Of a stretch of DNA of 64,000 nt, positions 62,995 to 64,000 are shown one piece after another. The stretch spans positions 1-64,000 of the forward strand of contig CALQCM020000019.1 in assembly GCA_943329075.2 (NCBI GenBank), read 5' to 3'. The stretch comes from Chitinophaga pinensis. Its GTDB lineage: Bacteria > Pseudomonadota > Gammaproteobacteria > Burkholderiales > SG8-41. A model generated the notes under the pieces. That model was not told the origin of the DNA and did no database searches. It saw only the letters and a program-made list of their open reading frames with translations. The position numbers were made by a program, and so were the translations under genes. The stretch's first letter is position 1; each line of letters begins with the position of its first letter.

Positions 62995-63969
62995 TCAATC
63001 GGCGCGGATGTTCGCATCGCGAATCACTTTACCGAGCCGCGTCAGATCGTTCTTGATCAAAGCGGCGAATACTTCCGACGTGCTGCCGACGGTTTCGAAA
63101 CCCGCTGCAGTAAGGCGCTCTTTCGTATCGGGCAGATTGGTGATGCGCACGACCTCGGCCTGCAACTGCGTGACGATGTCCGGCGGCGTGCCGCGCGGCA
63201 ACAACACGCCGGTCCACGAATCGGCTTCGTAACCGGGCAGCCCCTGCTCGGCGATAGTCGGAATGTCGGTGGTCGCATTGGTGCGTTTGGTGCCGGTGGT
63301 ACCGAGCATGCGTAGCCGCCCGTTGCGGTGATACGGCAGCGATTGCGCCAGCCCCGTGAACGCCATCGGCACCTGCCCCGCCATCACGTCGTTGAACGCC
63401 GGCGTGATGCCCTTGTAGGCCAGATGCACGAGTTTCATGCCGGTCATCGATTGCAGCAGCTCCATCGGAATATGCTGCGCGCTGCCAACACCGCCCGAAG
63501 CGTAATTCAGTTCGCCCGGGCGTTTTTTCGCCAGCGCAACGAGTTCCTGCACGGTCTTCACCGGGAACGACGGGTGCACGACGAGACAGTTGCCGATGGT
63601 CGCCGTCAGTGACACCGGTATAAAATCGCGCAGCGAGTCGTAGGGCAGCTTCGGATAGAGCGCGGGATTGATGGTGAGCGTGGCAATGTTGGCCATGCCG
63701 ATGGTGTAACCGTCGGGCACGGCGCGCGCAATCGCCTCCATGCCGATGATGCCGTTGGCGCCGACGCGGTTATCGACGATCACCTGCTGCCCCCAGTTCT
63801 CGCTCATGCGCTGCGCGTAGAGGCGTGCGAGCACATCAACGGCGCTGCCGGCGGCAAAGGGCAAAATCAGGCGCAGGGGTTTGGCCGGGTACTTGGTCTG
63901 GGCAAAGGACGTGGGCGGCAGCAGCACAGCAAGAATCGTTGCAATCCATAACGACGATCGAATACGCAT
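62995..63969 (-). CDS. Bug/TctC-family periplasmic binding protein (13)
   Basis: The 324-residue product has signal peptide SLWIATILAVLLPPTSFAQ and loop RLILPFAAGSAVDVLARLY, where AGS replaces PGG. VIVDNRVGANGIIGMEAIAR follows. GAGGAG seven bases before the ATG at 63969 supports the start. It is convergent with the CHRD gene; nothing upstream is visible beyond the window. Confidence 0.92.
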   Translation of the reverse strand: MRIRSSLWIATILAVLLPPTSFAQTKYPAKPLRLILPFAAGSAVDVLARLYAQRMSENWGQQVIVDNRVGANGIIGMEAIARAVPDGYTIGMANIATLTINPALYPKLPYDSLRDFIPVSLTATIGNCLVVHPSFPVKTVQELVALAKKRPGELNYASGGVGSAQHIPMELLQSMTGMKLVHLAYKGITPAFNDVMAGQVPMAFTGLAQSLPYHRNGRLRMLGTTGTKRTNATTDIPTIAEQGLPGYEADSWTGVLLPRGTPPDIVTQLQAEVVRITNLPDTKERLTAAGFETVGSTSEVFAALIKNDLTRLGKVIRDANIRAD

Positions 63970-64000
63970 CGAAGGCTCCTCATTTTGGCGTGTTGCGCAT

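Noticed and set aside
1..64000. CRISPR arrays, tRNA or rRNA genes, prophage
   Set aside because: No regularly spaced direct repeats, cloverleaf-like sequences or phage genes were seen by eye; a dedicated search was not possible.

Overview
The window (GC-rich, roughly 60-65 % by eye) reads like the chromosome of a betaproteobacterium, most likely Burkholderiales or a close uncultured relative. The main reason is that at least thirteen complete genes encode Bug/TctC-type periplasmic binding proteins, an expansion typical of that group. They sit among catabolic enzymes: UbiD-like decarboxylases, CoxMSL-type molybdenum hydroxylases, an AtzE-like amidase with its AtzG-like partner, an ornithine cyclodeaminase-like protein and an M20 hydrolase. 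No rRNA, tRNA, CRISPR array, prophage or complete insertion sequence was seen.

The most unusual content is a selenoprotein system present twice. At 12-1763 one reading frame continues through an in-frame UGA (333-335) inside a C-U-G-S-C-T context, and a near-perfect SECIS-like hairpin follows directly. The encoded protein fuses an N-terminal UGSC domain to a large C-terminal domain. At 13509-14156 a second UGSC gene has its UGA (13830-13832) at the same residue number, 108, again followed by a hairpin with GU at loop positions 2-3. The homologue of the large domain is encoded separately just downstream (14262-15281). A divergent LysR gene (12419-13405) and a 7-bp palindrome beside a promoter-like sequence suggest the regulator of the split version. 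The unit also has a terminator-like hairpin and a leader hairpin between its two genes.

Layout. 0-2.5 kb: fused selenoprotein and a cytochrome P460-like lipoprotein. 2.7-5.7 kb: an OmpR-type two-component pair divergent from a Spy/CpxP-like protein. 5.8-11.8 kb: ankyrin and MAPEG proteins, a TPP enzyme, cupin, alpha/beta hydrolase, Bug receptor and NnrU. 11.9-15.3 kb: flavodoxin-like protein, LysR and the split UGSC unit. 15.4-24.7 kb: a long minus-strand series with Hsp15, a hydrolase, a Bug receptor, an MFS exporter and a tightly coupled CoxM-CoxS-CoxL-AtzG-AtzE-like operon. 24.8-28.8 kb: an Fe3+-type ABC importer. 28.8-32.8 kb: a 4,5-dihydroxyphthalate decarboxylase-like protein, a second CoxL and a CoxG. 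32.8-36.7 kb: pyrC, a class 1B pyrD, pyrK and an XRE regulator. 36.8-46.4 kb: seven... specifically six Bug receptors around two divergent UbiD-family genes, plus a cold-shock-domain pseudogene next to an IS5-type miniature element. 46.4-52.3 kb: a third CoxMSL set and two Bug genes. 52.4-56.4 kb: cyclodeaminase, M20 and cupin genes, then a dicarboxylate symporter. 56.5-64 kb: small secreted proteins, a WYL regulator, three Bug genes, VOC, membrane and CHRD proteins.

Inferred working picture: Bug proteins capture small carboxylates or related organic acids, CoxMSL enzymes hydroxylate them, and the UbiD-family, amidase and hydrolase genes process them further. Substrates cannot be read from the sequence. 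No TctA/TctB membrane subunits are encoded here, so the receptors must use permeases elsewhere or act as sensors.
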